Shown: positions 16,663 through 28,105, numbered from the stretch's first letter. The stretch is 64,000 nucleotides of DNA from JACVRW01 sp963733885 (GCA_963733885.1 CAVTES010000005.1:186001-250000), one strand, 5' to 3'. A program made the numbers and translations. The notes: generated by a model not told the origin, from the letters alone.

Positions 16663-17754
16663 TTACGGCGTGATCTTCACCAGCGTGCCGCCGGCCCCCC
16701 TGAAGGGGCTGTTCTGCGGCGTCCGCCGCGGAAGGACGCTGAAGTTCGACACGTAGACCGCGCCGGTCGAGTCGACCGCCGCGCCGGTGGGCGCCTTCAG
16801 CTTCTTGCCGCCGGCGAGGACCGAGCGGGTGCCGTCCGGCGCGACTCGCACGAGCCTGCCCTTCAGCTTCTCGAAATTGAGCGCGAACTCCGTCACGAAC
16901 AGGCTCCCGTCGGGGCCGAAGGCCACGCCGCTGATCGTCGTGAAGCCGGAGCGATACACCGTCGCGGTGCCGCCCTCGGCCGGGACGCGCCACACGCGTG
17001 CCTTGCCCTTGCCCGACGACTCGGCGAGCTCGCCGACGTAGTAGGCGCCGTCGGGTCCGAGCGCAATCGAGCTCGGCACGGCCTGCCGCTTGCCGTTCTT
17101 GCGGTTCGGGATGAGCGACAGCAGGCTGACCTTGCCGTCCTCGACCTCGAGCACGGCATTGGCGCCGGCATCGACCACGATCTGGTGGTTCGCCGACAGC
17201 GCGAGCACCGCGTACGGGTTCGAGTTCTTGTCGCCCTTGATGCCGTCGAGGTTCCGGTTGTGCTCCAGCTTGTCGACGCGAGCGACTGCGGAGAACGCTC
17301 CGCCGCCCACGCTGAAGAGGCGGCCGACCTTGCTCTTCACCGCACCCGGCAGTCCCTTGAGCTGGCTGGGCATGGCCGAGCCGGTCACGCCGAAGATCGA
17401 GCCGTCGGGCGCCACCGAGACGCCGTGGAGGCCCGCGGCGAACGGACCGCCCCGACCGGCGAGGGAGATCATCCCGCGGGCGACCGTGCTCTTGCTGCCG
17501 TCGGGAGCCACGCGAACGATGCGGCCGGTGGTGCCGAGGCACATCGCCTCCTCGCCCTCGCCCTGGCACTGACGACCGCCGCGGCCGGTGTTGGCCACGT
17601 AGACGGAGCCGTCGGCCGCGACGGCGACGCTGCGCGGGTTGTCGAGGCCGGTGGCGACGGTCTCGACCGTCGCGGCGTGTGCTGCCGGGACGGCAGCGGC
17701 TGAAATGGCCGCGACGGCAGCAACCGACGCGACCCGCTTACTGAACGAGTCCAA
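16663..17754 (-). CDS. Secreted ScyD/ScyE-like beta-propeller protein
   Basis: A 363-residue exported protein made of NHL/SMP-type propeller blades, seen as repeats of VAADGSVYVANTG, VAPDGSIFGVTGS, LGPDGAYYVGELA and FGPDGSLFVTEFA. The signal peptide is ASVAAVAAISAAAVPAAHAA, cleaved after AHA. The TTG at 17754 is preferred because AAAGGG stands 6 bases upstream; a GTG at 17781 is in frame. Propellers of this class bind ligands or act as lactonase-like enzymes; the role here is unknown. Confidence 0.75.
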   Translation of the reverse strand: MDSFSKRVASVAAVAAISAAAVPAAHAATVETVATGLDNPRSVAVAADGSVYVANTGRGGRQCQGEGEEAMCLGTTGRIVRVAPDGSKSTVARGMISLAGRGGPFAAGLHGVSVAPDGSIFGVTGSAMPSQLKGLPGAVKSKVGRLFSVGGGAFSAVARVDKLEHNRNLDGIKGDKNSNPYAVLALSANHQIVVDAGANAVLEVEDGKVSLLSLIPNRKNGKRQAVPSSIALGPDGAYYVGELAESSGKGKARVWRVPAEGGTATVYRSGFTTISGVAFGPDGSLFVTEFALNFEKLKGRLVRVAPDGTRSVLAGGKKLKAPTGAAVDSTGAVYVSNFSVLPRRTPQNSPFRGAGGTLVKITP

Positions 17755-17840
17755 TTTGATCCCTTTCGTGACGGACCCCACAAACTGGGGGTCGAAATCT
17801 CTAAGGAATAACTCGGTAAGAACTCAGTTCTTCTTGAGGC

Positions 17841-19229
<1,389 letters not shown>

Positions 19230-19313
19230 GTCTCTCCTAGTCGTCCTCGGCTCTCGTTACCCGGATTGTGACGGAAGGCGAGCAGCTTGGCCGCGGCGGG
19301 TTGGGCGCCGGAT

Positions 19314-19366
19314 CGAGTGTGGGCCCTCAGAGTCACGCATATGGCGCCTTTGGCAGCCCACACTCG
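19314..19366 (-). promoter_or_regulatory. Inverted repeat upstream of gltA
   Basis: CGAGTGTGGGC (19314-19324) and GCCCACACTCG (19356-19366) form a perfect 11-bp inverted repeat whose centres are 42 bp apart, four helical turns. A further CCCACAC half-site is at 19385-19391. The pair lies 85-137 bases before the gltA start. It could be a two-site operator or a long-loop hairpin downstream of the GH65 gene. Confidence 0.4.
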
Positions 19367-19449
19367 CGAAAAGGGCGCTTCGAACCCACACCCTTGATTG
19401 CTGCCGTTCGGACCCGGCCGAAAAACGAAGGGCACGCAGGAGCGGAGCA

Positions 19450-21807
19450 CTAGTCCTGCGCGCCGCGCCGCCGCGGCTCGCGCCCCGGCGGGTGCTTCGG
19501 CGGCGGGCGGCTCGGGGCGCGGGGCACCGGGTGCGTCTGCGGGCGGCCGGCCTCGATCTCGATCGGCTCCCCGTGGTGGAGCAGCTCGAGCGGCTCCCCC
19601 TTGCCGAGCAGCTCGTAACGCGCCTCTTCCTGCGTCACCTCCACACGCACGCAGCGGCCGCGGAAGGCGACCCGGAAGGCCATCCGGGTCAGCCGGGACG
19701 GCAGGCGCGGCGCGAACGAGAGCTTCTCCCCGTAGTCGCGCATCCCGCCGAAGCCTGCCACGGCGACGAGCCAGGTTGCGCCGAGAGAGGCGATGTGCAT
19801 GCCGTCGCGCGTGTTCCCAGCGAGGTCGCGCAGGTCGATCAGCGCCGCCTCGCCGAAGTAGTCGTACGCCAGCTCGAGGTGCCCGACCTCGGCCGCTACG
19901 ATCGCCTGCGTCGAGGCCGACAAAGAGGAGTCGCGCACCGTGATCGCCTCGTAGTAGTTGAAGTCGCGCGCCTTCTGCTCGTCGTCGAAGCGGTCGCCGC
20001 ACAGATACAGCGCCAGCACGAGGTCGGCCTGCTTGACGACCTGCGAGCGGTAGAGCTCGTAGTAGGGGAAGTGCAGGAGCAGGGGGTACTGGTCCGGCCG
20101 CGTGGCCTCGAAGTCCCAGTGCCGGCGGTGCGTGAAGCCCTCGCACTGCTGGTGGACCCCGAGCTCCTCGTCGAAGGGCACCGACATCCGGGCCGCGGCA
20201 TCGCGCCAGCTCGCCATCTCCTCCTCGTCCACCTCCAGCGCGGCCGCCTGGTCCGGGTTGCGCGCGCACACCTCGGCCGCCTCGTTGAGGTTCCGGGCGG
20301 CCATGAGGTTCGTGTAGACGTTGTTGTCCGTGATCGCGGTGTACTCGTCCGGGCCCGTGACCCCGTCGATGCGGAACGTCCCGTGCGCGTCGTGGTGGCC
20401 CAGCGAGCGCCACAGCCGCGCGGTCTCCACGAGCAGCTCGAGCCCCACCTCGCGCTCGAAGTTCTCGTCGCCGGTGGCCCACGCGTAGCGACGGGCGGCG
20501 TCGGCCACCGCCGCGTTCACGTGGAAGGCGGCCGTGCCCGCCGGCCAGTAGCCCGAGCACTCCTGGCCGCGGATCGTGCGCCACGGGAAGGCCGCCCCGG
20601 CGCGGTTGATCACCCGGGCCCGCTCGCGGGCCAGGTCGAGCACCGACTGGCGCCAGCGCAGCGCGTCGCCGGCCGCATCGGGCGCCGTGTACGTGAGCGC
20701 CGGCAGCACGAACGTCTCCATGTCCCAGAACGTGTGCCCGTCGTATCCCGTGCCGGTCAGGCCCTTGGCGCCGATGGCGCGGCGCTCGGCGCGGGCCCCG
20801 GCCTGGAGCGTCTGGAACAGCGCCACGCGGACGGCCTGCTGCAGCGCGGCGTCCCCCTCCAGCTCCACGTCGGCGCGGCGCCAGAATCTGTCGAGGTAGG
20901 CGCGCTGGCCCTCGGCGAGCCCCTTCCAGCGGGCCCGCTTCGCCGAGGCGAGCGCGGCGTCCGCCTGGTCGCGAAGGGACGGCCGGGAGCGCTGGCTCGA
21001 CCAGCCGTAGGCGAGGAACTTCTCAAGACGCACCACCTGCCCCGGCTGGAGCTCGGTCGTGATCGTGACCCGCGCGAGGTCATCCTCGCTCTCGGTCTCC
21101 GTCTCCGTCCCCTCGGGGCCATCGACCACGTGGTGCATGCCGGCGGCCATGCGCAGCTTGCTCGTCCTCGTGCTGTGGATGAGCCCGGCGCGCATCTCGC
21201 GGTGACCACCGTGCTGCTCCGCCACGAGCGGGCGTTTCAGCGCGGCTGCCGCGCGCGGGTCGTCCGACTGCGCCGGCACCGGCTCGTTCGCCACCAGCTC
21301 GGACTGGAGCACGATGCGGGCGGCGGAGTCCACCGGCTCGACCTCGTAGGCGATCGCCGCCACCGAGCGGTGCACGAACGACACCAGCCGCGTGGAGCGA
21401 ATGTGGATCTCGCGGCCGGTGGGCGAGCGCCAGTGCACCTCCCGGCGGAGCACGCCGTCGCGCAGGTCCAGCACGCGCTCGTGGCGCAGCAGGTCGCCGT
21501 AGCGGATGTCGAACGGCTCGTCGTCCACGAGCAGGCGGATCACCTTGCCGTTGGTCACGTTCACCAGCGTCTGCCCGGCGTCTGGCAGGCCGTATGCAGT
21601 CTCGGCGTAGGGCAGCGGGCGCACCTCGTAGAAGGCGTTCAGATAGGTCCCGGGCACGTCGAAGGGCTCGCCCTCGTCGAGGTTGCCGCGCAGGCCGATG
21701 TGGCCGTTCGACAGGGCGAAGACGGACTCGCTTTGCCCGAGGTGGTCGATCCGCAGCTCCCGCTCGCGGACGGCCCAGGGCTCGACGTCGTACAGCTCGT
21801 CGCTCAA
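19450..21807 (-). CDS. Glycoside hydrolase family 65 disaccharide phosphorylase
   Basis: A 785-residue GH65 enzyme of the maltose/trehalose/kojibiose phosphorylase group, cleaving an alpha-glucoside with phosphate to beta-glucose 1-phosphate. An N-terminal beta-sandwich (RIDHLGQSESVFALSNGHIG) leads to the (alpha/alpha)6 barrel: TFWDMETFVLPALTYTAPD, then the catalytic acid Glu in GVTGPDEYTAITDNN, and the phosphate-site region DGMHIASLGATW. The TTG start overlaps the pgmB stop. The adjacent beta-phosphoglucomutase would turn its product into glucose 6-phosphate. Which disaccharide is used cannot be read from sequence. Confidence 0.85.
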   Translation of the reverse strand: MSDELYDVEPWAVRERELRIDHLGQSESVFALSNGHIGLRGNLDEGEPFDVPGTYLNAFYEVRPLPYAETAYGLPDAGQTLVNVTNGKVIRLLVDDEPFDIRYGDLLRHERVLDLRDGVLRREVHWRSPTGREIHIRSTRLVSFVHRSVAAIAYEVEPVDSAARIVLQSELVANEPVPAQSDDPRAAAALKRPLVAEQHGGHREMRAGLIHSTRTSKLRMAAGMHHVVDGPEGTETETESEDDLARVTITTELQPGQVVRLEKFLAYGWSSQRSRPSLRDQADAALASAKRARWKGLAEGQRAYLDRFWRRADVELEGDAALQQAVRVALFQTLQAGARAERRAIGAKGLTGTGYDGHTFWDMETFVLPALTYTAPDAAGDALRWRQSVLDLARERARVINRAGAAFPWRTIRGQECSGYWPAGTAAFHVNAAVADAARRYAWATGDENFEREVGLELLVETARLWRSLGHHDAHGTFRIDGVTGPDEYTAITDNNVYTNLMAARNLNEAAEVCARNPDQAAALEVDEEEMASWRDAAARMSVPFDEELGVHQQCEGFTHRRHWDFEATRPDQYPLLLHFPYYELYRSQVVKQADLVLALYLCGDRFDDEQKARDFNYYEAITVRDSSLSASTQAIVAAEVGHLELAYDYFGEAALIDLRDLAGNTRDGMHIASLGATWLVAVAGFGGMRDYGEKLSFAPRLPSRLTRMAFRVAFRGRCVRVEVTQEEARYELLGKGEPLELLHHGEPIEIEAGRPQTHPVPRAPSRPPPKHPPGREPRRRGAQD

Positions 21808-22514
21808 CGCTCGATCAGCTCGCTCAGGTCGTCCACCACGATGTCCGCCCCGTGTTCGGCGAGGGCGTCCCTCTGCCCGGTTCGGTCTACGCCCACCACC
21901 CAGCCGAATCCGCCGGCGCGGCCCGCCTCGACGCCGGCGAGGGCGTCCTCGAACACCACCGCTTGGGCGGGCTCGGCGCCGAGACCACGCGCGCCCGCGA
22001 TGAAGGTGTCGGGCGCAGGCTTGCCCGGCAGCCCCTCGCGCTGGGCGACGAGGCCATCCACCACCGCCTCGAACAGGTCCTCGATGCCCACGGACTTGAG
22101 CACCTCGCGCGTGTTCGCGCTCGAGGAGACCACGGCACGCCGCAGCCCCTCGCGCTCCGCCTCCCTTACGAAGTCGAGCGAGCCCTCGTAGACCTCCACC
22201 CCGCGCTCGCGGATCAGCTTGAGCACCAGCTCGTTCTTGCGGTCGCCGAGGCGGCGGACGCGCTCGTCGTCCTGCTCGATGCCGCGCGCTGCGAGAAAGG
22301 TGCGGACGCCGTCGAGGCGCGGGCGGCCGTCCACGTAGCGGTCGTAGTCGCTCGGGGTGAACTCCTCGAACGGCTCGCCGGTCTGCTCGGAGCGCTCGCG
22401 CAGGAAGTCGTCGAACATCTCCTTCCACGCCGCGGCGTGGAGCTTGGCGGTCTGGGTGATCACGCCGTCGAGGTCGAACAGGCAGGTCGTGATCCCCACC
22501 GGCAGCTTGAGCAT
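21804..22514 (-). CDS. pgmB: Beta-phosphoglucomutase
   Basis: A 236-residue HAD-IA enzyme interconverting beta-glucose 1-phosphate and glucose 6-phosphate. The nucleophile motif is CLFDLDGVITQTAKLHAAAW; the lysine step is GKPAPDTFIAGA and motif IV FEDALAGVEAG. It is sandwiched between GH31 and GH65 genes, overlapping the GH65 start by 4 bases, the usual pairing for phosphorolytic disaccharide use. Confidence 0.9.
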   Translation of the reverse strand: MLKLPVGITTCLFDLDGVITQTAKLHAAAWKEMFDDFLRERSEQTGEPFEEFTPSDYDRYVDGRPRLDGVRTFLAARGIEQDDERVRRLGDRKNELVLKLIRERGVEVYEGSLDFVREAEREGLRRAVVSSSANTREVLKSVGIEDLFEAVVDGLVAQREGLPGKPAPDTFIAGARGLGAEPAQAVVFEDALAGVEAGRAGGFGWVVGVDRTGQRDALAEHGADIVVDDLSELIER

Positions 22515-22523
22515 TGGCGCAAT

Positions 22524-24737
22524 CTACGCCACCGGCCCGGGTTCCGTGCGGAATCGCACGTCTCGCTGTGGCGTGACCGACCACTCGCCGTCGCGCCACC
22601 GAATGCGGGTGCCGTCGGCCATGCGCGCGCCCGTCCGGCCCAGGGTGGGCACGCCGTAGATCGTGGCTTCGAGGGGGCGCTCGCGCTCCTGGGTGTCGCC
22701 GAGCCCCGCCTCCACGTGCTCGGCCGGGTAGGTCACGACGATCGAGCCGGCCCGGACGTAGACGGGGATGCGGTCCATCGGGGCCGGCGCGAGCACCTCA
22801 CCGCCGCCCCGGTACCGCTCGCCGGTCCAGAAATCGATCCAGTCGCCGCGCGGCAGCGAGACGTCGCGCTCGCGGGCGCCGAGCTCGAGCACCGGCGCAA
22901 CCCATAGGGCGGGCCCGTAGCCGTACTGGTCGCTCAGCGTCCAGGCGCGCTCGTCGGCGGGGTCCGATAGGAGCAGCGGGCGCACCACCGGTAGGCCGGT
23001 GCGCGCGGCGGTGGCCGCCGCCGCCCGCACGTAGGGAACGAGCCGCTCGTGCAGCAGCACCGCCTCGCGGTATATCGAGAGCGCCTCGGCGTCGTAGGTC
23101 CAGGCATCCTGCGGGAAGCGGCCGTGGGCCTGCATCAGCGGGGTGAAGCAGCCGAACCAGGCCCACCGCATGAGCAGCTCGCGCGGGCAGCGGTCCACGA
23201 GCCGCTCGCCGAGATAGCCGCCGACGTCATGCGACCAGTTCGAGAAGCCGCTCGCCGCCGCGGTGAGCGTGGCAGTCACGAGCGCCCGGACGGACCAGAA
23301 GTCGGAGGCCTGGTCCCCGCCCCAGGTCATCCCGAGCGCCTGCTGGCCGGTCCAGCCCGAGCGGCCGAAGAGCACCCCGGCGCCCGGATGGACCTCGTCG
23401 AGCGCGCGCTGCATCGAGCGGCGGTAGAGGAGGCCCTGGCCCCAGGCGGCCTCGGCGCCTGTGCGGCCGTCCGCGAAGCGGACCCCGGGCGGGAGGTAGT
23501 AGCCCTCGCCGTCGTCCGCCTTGATGCCTTCCACGCCGAGACGCAGCACGCGCTTCGCCTGCTCGCGCCACCACGCCTCCGCGGCGGTCGACCCGAGGTC
23601 GACGGGCGAGCCGGTGCCCATCCACCAGCGCGCCACGAATGGCTCGCCGTCCTCGTCCTTCACGAAGTGCCCGGCGCGGGCCGCCGGCGCGTAGTTCGGG
23701 GCCGGCTCGCGGTGGAGCCGCTCCGACTCCGCGTCGGGCGGGCGCTGGCCGTCGGCCGACTCGAGGTTCACCCACGGAGTGACCCAGACGACCGTGCGCA
23801 CCCGGTCCGAGCGGAAGCGCCGCACCATGCCCTCGAAGTCGCCGAACTGGTGCGGGTTCGGCTCCCAGGTGTTGTATTGCGTCTCCCAGGGGGAGTCGAT
23901 CACGATCGCGTCGAGGGGGAGGCGGTGGCGGCGGTAGCCGTCGAAGTCGTCCTCCAGGTCACGCTGGTGCTCGTAGACGTCGCGCGACTTCCAGTGCCCG
24001 TAGGCCCACTCGGGCAGGACCGCCGGGAGGCTGTGCGTGAGCCGCAGGAAGCGGCGCAGGCGGGCTGCGGGTGTGGCGTCGCTGAGAACGTGGAGGCGGA
24101 AGGGGCCGGCGGCGGTGCGGGTGGAGACCGAGATGCGGTGGGCGAGATCGAGCTCCACGCCGTCTCCCTCGCTCTCGATCCAGAGCGCGTAGCCGCGGCT
24201 GGCGAGCAGCCACGGCACCGGCGCGTAGTCGCCCTGGGGAATCCCGCCGACGTCGAGCATGTCGGGCGGGCAGTCGGGACCCGTGTAGCGGCGGTCGGCG
24301 CCGAGGCGGATCCGGCGCCCCGTCTGGTCGAGCTGCTCGCGATGGCGCGCGCCCAGGCCGGTGAAGTGCTCGCCGGGCCGGGCGGCCCAGTCGGCGCCGG
24401 CGCGGAACGAGGGCCGCCCGGCCGTGAACTCGAGGAGCAGCCGCTCGTCATGAAGCTCGGGGCGGAGCGAGCCAAGGTCGCCGCGCAGGCAGATCGAACT
24501 CGAGCCGCGCCGCCCGTCCTCGCGCACCTCTCCCAGCCGGCACTGCCGCTCGAGCTCCTCGGACGGGATCACCCCCTCGGTCAGCTGGATGAACTGGTCC
24601 CTCGATTCCCCCGCCGCCGTCCACAGGCCGAGCCCGCGTACGACAGGCTCGCCGCCACGCCGGATCTCGAGCGCGAAAGGGTCGAGGCCGACCCCGACCC
24701 ACAGCCGGCCGCGCTCGAGGACGATCGATTCGACCAC
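22524..24737 (-). CDS. Glycoside hydrolase family 31 alpha-glycosidase
   Basis: A 737-residue cytosolic GH31 enzyme. The nucleophile Asp sits in VEGIKADDGEGYY, with FGRSGWTGQQ and SHDVGGYLGE (acid/base and substrate residues) and the typical DAIVIDSPWETQYNTWEPN of the barrel. GH31 members release alpha-glucose or alpha-xylose from oligosaccharides. It begins a three-gene operon with pgmB (9-base gap) and GH65. There is no signal peptide, so substrate must be imported. Confidence 0.85.
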   Translation of the reverse strand: MVESIVLERGRLWVGVGLDPFALEIRRGGEPVVRGLGLWTAAGESRDQFIQLTEGVIPSEELERQCRLGEVREDGRRGSSSICLRGDLGSLRPELHDERLLLEFTAGRPSFRAGADWAARPGEHFTGLGARHREQLDQTGRRIRLGADRRYTGPDCPPDMLDVGGIPQGDYAPVPWLLASRGYALWIESEGDGVELDLAHRISVSTRTAAGPFRLHVLSDATPAARLRRFLRLTHSLPAVLPEWAYGHWKSRDVYEHQRDLEDDFDGYRRHRLPLDAIVIDSPWETQYNTWEPNPHQFGDFEGMVRRFRSDRVRTVVWVTPWVNLESADGQRPPDAESERLHREPAPNYAPAARAGHFVKDEDGEPFVARWWMGTGSPVDLGSTAAEAWWREQAKRVLRLGVEGIKADDGEGYYLPPGVRFADGRTGAEAAWGQGLLYRRSMQRALDEVHPGAGVLFGRSGWTGQQALGMTWGGDQASDFWSVRALVTATLTAAASGFSNWSHDVGGYLGERLVDRCPRELLMRWAWFGCFTPLMQAHGRFPQDAWTYDAEALSIYREAVLLHERLVPYVRAAAATAARTGLPVVRPLLLSDPADERAWTLSDQYGYGPALWVAPVLELGARERDVSLPRGDWIDFWTGERYRGGGEVLAPAPMDRIPVYVRAGSIVVTYPAEHVEAGLGDTQERERPLEATIYGVPTLGRTGARMADGTRIRWRDGEWSVTPQRDVRFRTEPGPVA

Positions 24738-24841
24738 TCCCTCCTTCTTTCACGGCGCGGCCGACCGGCTGTTGCAATCCGGTAACACGAGGTTTCCGTA
24801 CTCGTAACGAAGTGGGCCCATTTGCAGGCGAATCTCGGGTC

Positions 24842-27221
24842 ATGACGATCGCCCGGGCCGATCTTCACTGCCACTCCTCCGCCTCGCAGATGTCGCGGCT
24901 CGGCGTACAGCGCGCCCTCGGGCTGCCCGAGTGCGCCACGCCGCCCAAGGAGGTCTACGAGCTCGCCAAGCGGCGGGGCATGGACTTCGTGACGATCACC
25001 GACCACGACACCATCACCGGTGTCCTGGAGATCGCCGAACGCCCCGACGTGTTCCTGTCCGAGGAGCTCACCGCCCGCTTTCGCGGCGAGCCCCAGGCGG
25101 TGCACGTGCTGTGCTGGGGCATCACGCGGGCCGACCACGAGTGGCTCCAGGCGCACGCCGGCGACGTGGAGGCCTGCGCCGAATACCTGCACGACAACTC
25201 GATCGCCTGCGCGCTGGCGCATCCGTTCTACACGGTCGCCGCCCCGCTCGAGGCGCGCCATCGCCGCCGCCTGACGCGGCTCTTCCCGGTCTGGGAGATC
25301 CGCAACGGCTCGCGCGCGCCAGAGCTCAACCTTCCCGCCGCCGTCTACATCGAGACCCACGGCGGGGCCGGGGTGGGCGGGTCGGACGATCACGCCGGGG
25401 TCGATGTCGGGCGTACCTGGACGGAGACGCCGCCTGCATCGACTCCGGAACAGCTGCTGCTGCACCTGCGCCGCGGCGAGGCGGTGGCCCGCGGGGAACA
25501 GGGCAGCGCCGCGAAATGGGCCCACGCGGCCATGGCGCTTGCCGTGCGCGCGCTGGCCGCGAACGGCCAGGCCGGCTGCGCCGCTTCCGAGTCCCGCGGC
25601 GCTCCGAGCCCGTACGCGGTCTTCAGCATGGTCGAGCGCGTGCTGAGCCAGGGCGACGCCCGCAGCGGCCCGCTCGCCGCCGACCTCGGCCCGGCCGACG
25701 CCCGCGCCCTGCTGCACGCATGGCTCGACTCGCTCGACCTCCGGATGTCGGGCACCGAGTTGCTCGCCTGGTTGCAGGACGACCGCTTCAGCCATGCGGC
25801 CCTGTTTCGCCAGGCGCGCCGCCGGCACGAGCACCGCCTGCGCGAGGCGGTCGACGCGATCGTTGGCACCGCGCAGGAGCTCGGCGCGCCCGGGCGCCCG
25901 CCGGAAGGCTCCCCGCCGGCGTCCCTCGCCGACCGCCTCCCGCCGCTCGCCACGGGCATCTTCTCCGCGTGCATCCCCGCGGTCCCCTACGCGGCCTCGG
26001 TGGCCTTCCTCGGGCGCGAGAAGGAAGCTCCTCGGGCGCGACGGCGAGCCCCGGCGGGTGGCGCTCGTGGCCGACGGCGTCGGGGGAATGCACGGCGTCA
26101 CCCACACGCTCGAGGAGATCCGCGAGCGGGGCGTGCCCGGTTTCGAGGTCGAGGTGATCGGCACGGACCCGAACGTCGACCGCCGGCTGCCCGCGGTGGC
26201 CGAGGTCGAGATCCCCTTCTACGCCGGCCTGCGCGTGGGCGTCCCCAGCCTGCCGGCGACGGTCGAGGCGCTCGCCGAGGGCCGCTATGACCTGTTGCAC
26301 CTCTGCTCCCCCGGCCCCGCCGGGGTCGCGGCCGCACTCATCGCCCGGACCATGGAGCTCCCGCTCGTTGGCTCCTACCACACCGAGCTCGGCGCCTACG
26401 CCGGGCTCCGCTCCGGCGATCTGCGGCTGCGGGCGGGCATGGACGCGGGCCTGGCCGCCTTCTATGGCCTGTGCTCAGTCGTGCTCTCGCCGAGCGACCC
26501 TGCTGACGAGTCGCTGCGTGCCCTGGGCGTGCCCTCCGCCCGGATCGCGCGCTGGGATCGCGGCGTGGACACCGCGCGCTTCGACCCGTCGCTGCGCGAG
26601 CCGCCCACCCGCCCGGGCGAGCTGACCGTCCTGTACGCCGGGCGCCTGAGCAAGGAGAAAGGGACGGACCTGCTCGCCGAGGCCTTCCTCCGCGCGTACG
26701 CCCGCAACTCGCGGCTGCGGCTGGTGCTCGCCGGCGGCGGCCCCGAGGAGCAGGTGCTGCGCGAGCGGCTGGGGGAGCGAGCGGATTTCCTCGGCTGGCT
26801 CGAGGGTGACGTCCTTCCCCGCGCTTACGCGAGCGCCGACCTGTTCCTCTTCGCGAGCAGCACCGACACCTTCGGCCAGGTCATCCTGGAGGCACAGGCG
26901 AGCGGGCTGCCGGTGGTAGCGGTGGCCGAGGGCGGCCCGCGCACCCTGATCGAGGACGGCCGCACCGGCCTCCTGCGCCCGGCGGACCCCGACGCGCTCG
27001 CGGCGGCGCTGTGCGAGCTTGCCGCCGCGCCGGCGCTGCGCGGCCGCCTGGCCGCCGCCGCCCTCGAGGCGGCGCGCCGACGCACGTGGGAGCGTGCGCT
27101 CGAGCGACTGGCCGAGGGCTATCGGCTGGCGCTCGGCGAGACGGGCCCGCGCGAACGGAGCCGCAAGGCGCCGGAGCGCACGCCGGGAGCGCCGCAGGCC
27201 GAGACCGCGGCCGTGGCCTGA
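24842..27221 (+). CDS. PHP-domain/GT4 glycosyltransferase fusion, one frameshift
   Basis: As one chain this is about 790 residues. The N-terminal half is a PHP-type phosphoesterase-like domain: ADLHCHSSAS, ITDHDTITGVLE, ALAHPFYT and GGSDDHAG supply the metal ligands. After an alpha-helical linker, the C-terminal half is a GT-B fold: VADGVGGMHGVTHTLEEI, VGSYHTELGAYAG, YAGRLSKEKGTDLL and the donor-site STDTFGQVILEAQASGLP. The two halves are in different frames; deleting one G at 26023-26024 joins them through GREKKLLGRDGEPRRV. Mannosyltransferases of this clade build phosphoinositol or other lipids; the acceptor is unknown. The alternative is two overlapping genes. Confidence 0.75.
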
Positions 27222-27243
27222 GAGCCTGAGAGGCGTCCGCGGG

Positions 27244-27570
27244 TCAGCGCCGGCGCAGTCCGCCGAACAGGCGCTTCACGCTGCGGCCCATGGCGGGTCT
27301 GGACTCGGGCGGCGGCCCGAGCGCGGCGGCCTCGGCCGCGGGGATCGTGAGCGTCACCCCGAGCTCGGCCGTGCGAGCCACCTCTGGTGCGTCCACGAAC
27401 CGGCGCACACCGTCGGGGGTCTCGAAGACAACCCCGTCCATGATGTGCTCGCGGTAGTTGTCGAGCACCTCCACCACCTTGCCGACCACCTGCTCGTCGG
27501 AGCCGTAGACCGGGGTGCCGCGCTGCACGGCGGAGTAGTGGACCGCGTGGCCGTCCTCGATCGGAGCCAC
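27244..27570 (-). CDS. PRC-barrel-like small protein
   Basis: A 108-residue protein with a PRC-barrel/DUF2171-like pattern: GTPVYGSDEQVVGKVVEVLD, HIMDGVVFETPDGVRRFVDA and a VTLTIPAAEA strand, then a basic C-terminal tail (KRLFGGLRRR). Such domains occur in ribosome maturation and photosynthetic proteins; no role is known here. It follows the small membrane protein gene with 1 base between stop and start. Confidence 0.6.
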   Translation of the reverse strand: MAPIEDGHAVHYSAVQRGTPVYGSDEQVVGKVVEVLDNYREHIMDGVVFETPDGVRRFVDAPEVARTAELGVTLTIPAAEAAALGPPPESRPAMGRSVKRLFGGLRRR

Positions 27571-27571
27571 G

Positions 27572-27805
27572 TCAGATGCCGCGGACGAGGCTCGCTTCCT
27601 CGCCGCCCTCCTCCTCCTCGGTGGCGGAGGTGTAGATCGCGGTTCCGATCGCCGCCACGCAGAGGAGGATCGAGATGAGCCCCACCGTCCTGGCCGCGCC
27701 GTCCGTGGACGGGAAGCTCTCGCGGGTGATGCCGAGGAACGAGACGACCAGCGCCCAGATCGCGAAGAGCACCCCGCACACGTGGAAGGCGTTCACGCGC
27801 GCCAC
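27572..27805 (-). CDS. Small membrane protein of unknown function
   Basis: A 77-residue protein with two predicted membrane helices (FHVCGVLFAIWALVVSFLG and VGLISILLCVAAIGTAIYT) separated by a short polar loop, and an acidic C-terminus rich in Glu. I recognise no family. It is probably co-transcribed with the PRC-barrel gene. Confidence 0.6.
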   Translation of the reverse strand: MARVNAFHVCGVLFAIWALVVSFLGITRESFPSTDGAARTVGLISILLCVAAIGTAIYTSATEEEEGGEEASLVRGI

Positions 27806-27886
27806 CCTAGCGAATGCAACAAGCGGTTCACTCGGGCGTCACAGCCTGCCGCGCGCCAGGCGACAACCTGTCCCGAGACCCACACG

Positions 27887-28099
27887 ATGGCTCCCCTGAT
27901 CGACAACATCCGCCTGGCGATGAGGTCGCCGCGCGGCGGCCGGCCGGTCTGCCTCATGTGCGGGCGGGCCGTCTCCGAACGCGACGAGCAGATGCGCCTC
28001 CGAGGAGGTGCGGTCGTGCATCGGGCATGCGCCACCTACGAGATGCGCCGACGCCGCACGGGCGAGGCCCGCCTCGGCTACCCGCGCGCCGACCGCTAG
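27887..28099 (+). CDS. Small zinc-ribbon-like protein
   Basis: A 70-residue basic protein. VCLMCGRAVSERDEQM followed by VVHRACATYEMRRR gives a CX2C and HX2C arrangement that could bind zinc. No family can be named. The ATG at 27887 is preceded by no clear ribosome-binding site, and the protein is shorter than most annotated genes, so it is supported mainly by its cysteine pattern and codon use. Confidence 0.5.
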   Translation: MAPLIDNIRLAMRSPRGGRPVCLMCGRAVSERDEQMRLRGGAVVHRACATYEMRRRRTGEARLGYPRADR

Positions 28100-28105
28100 T
28101 ACACG

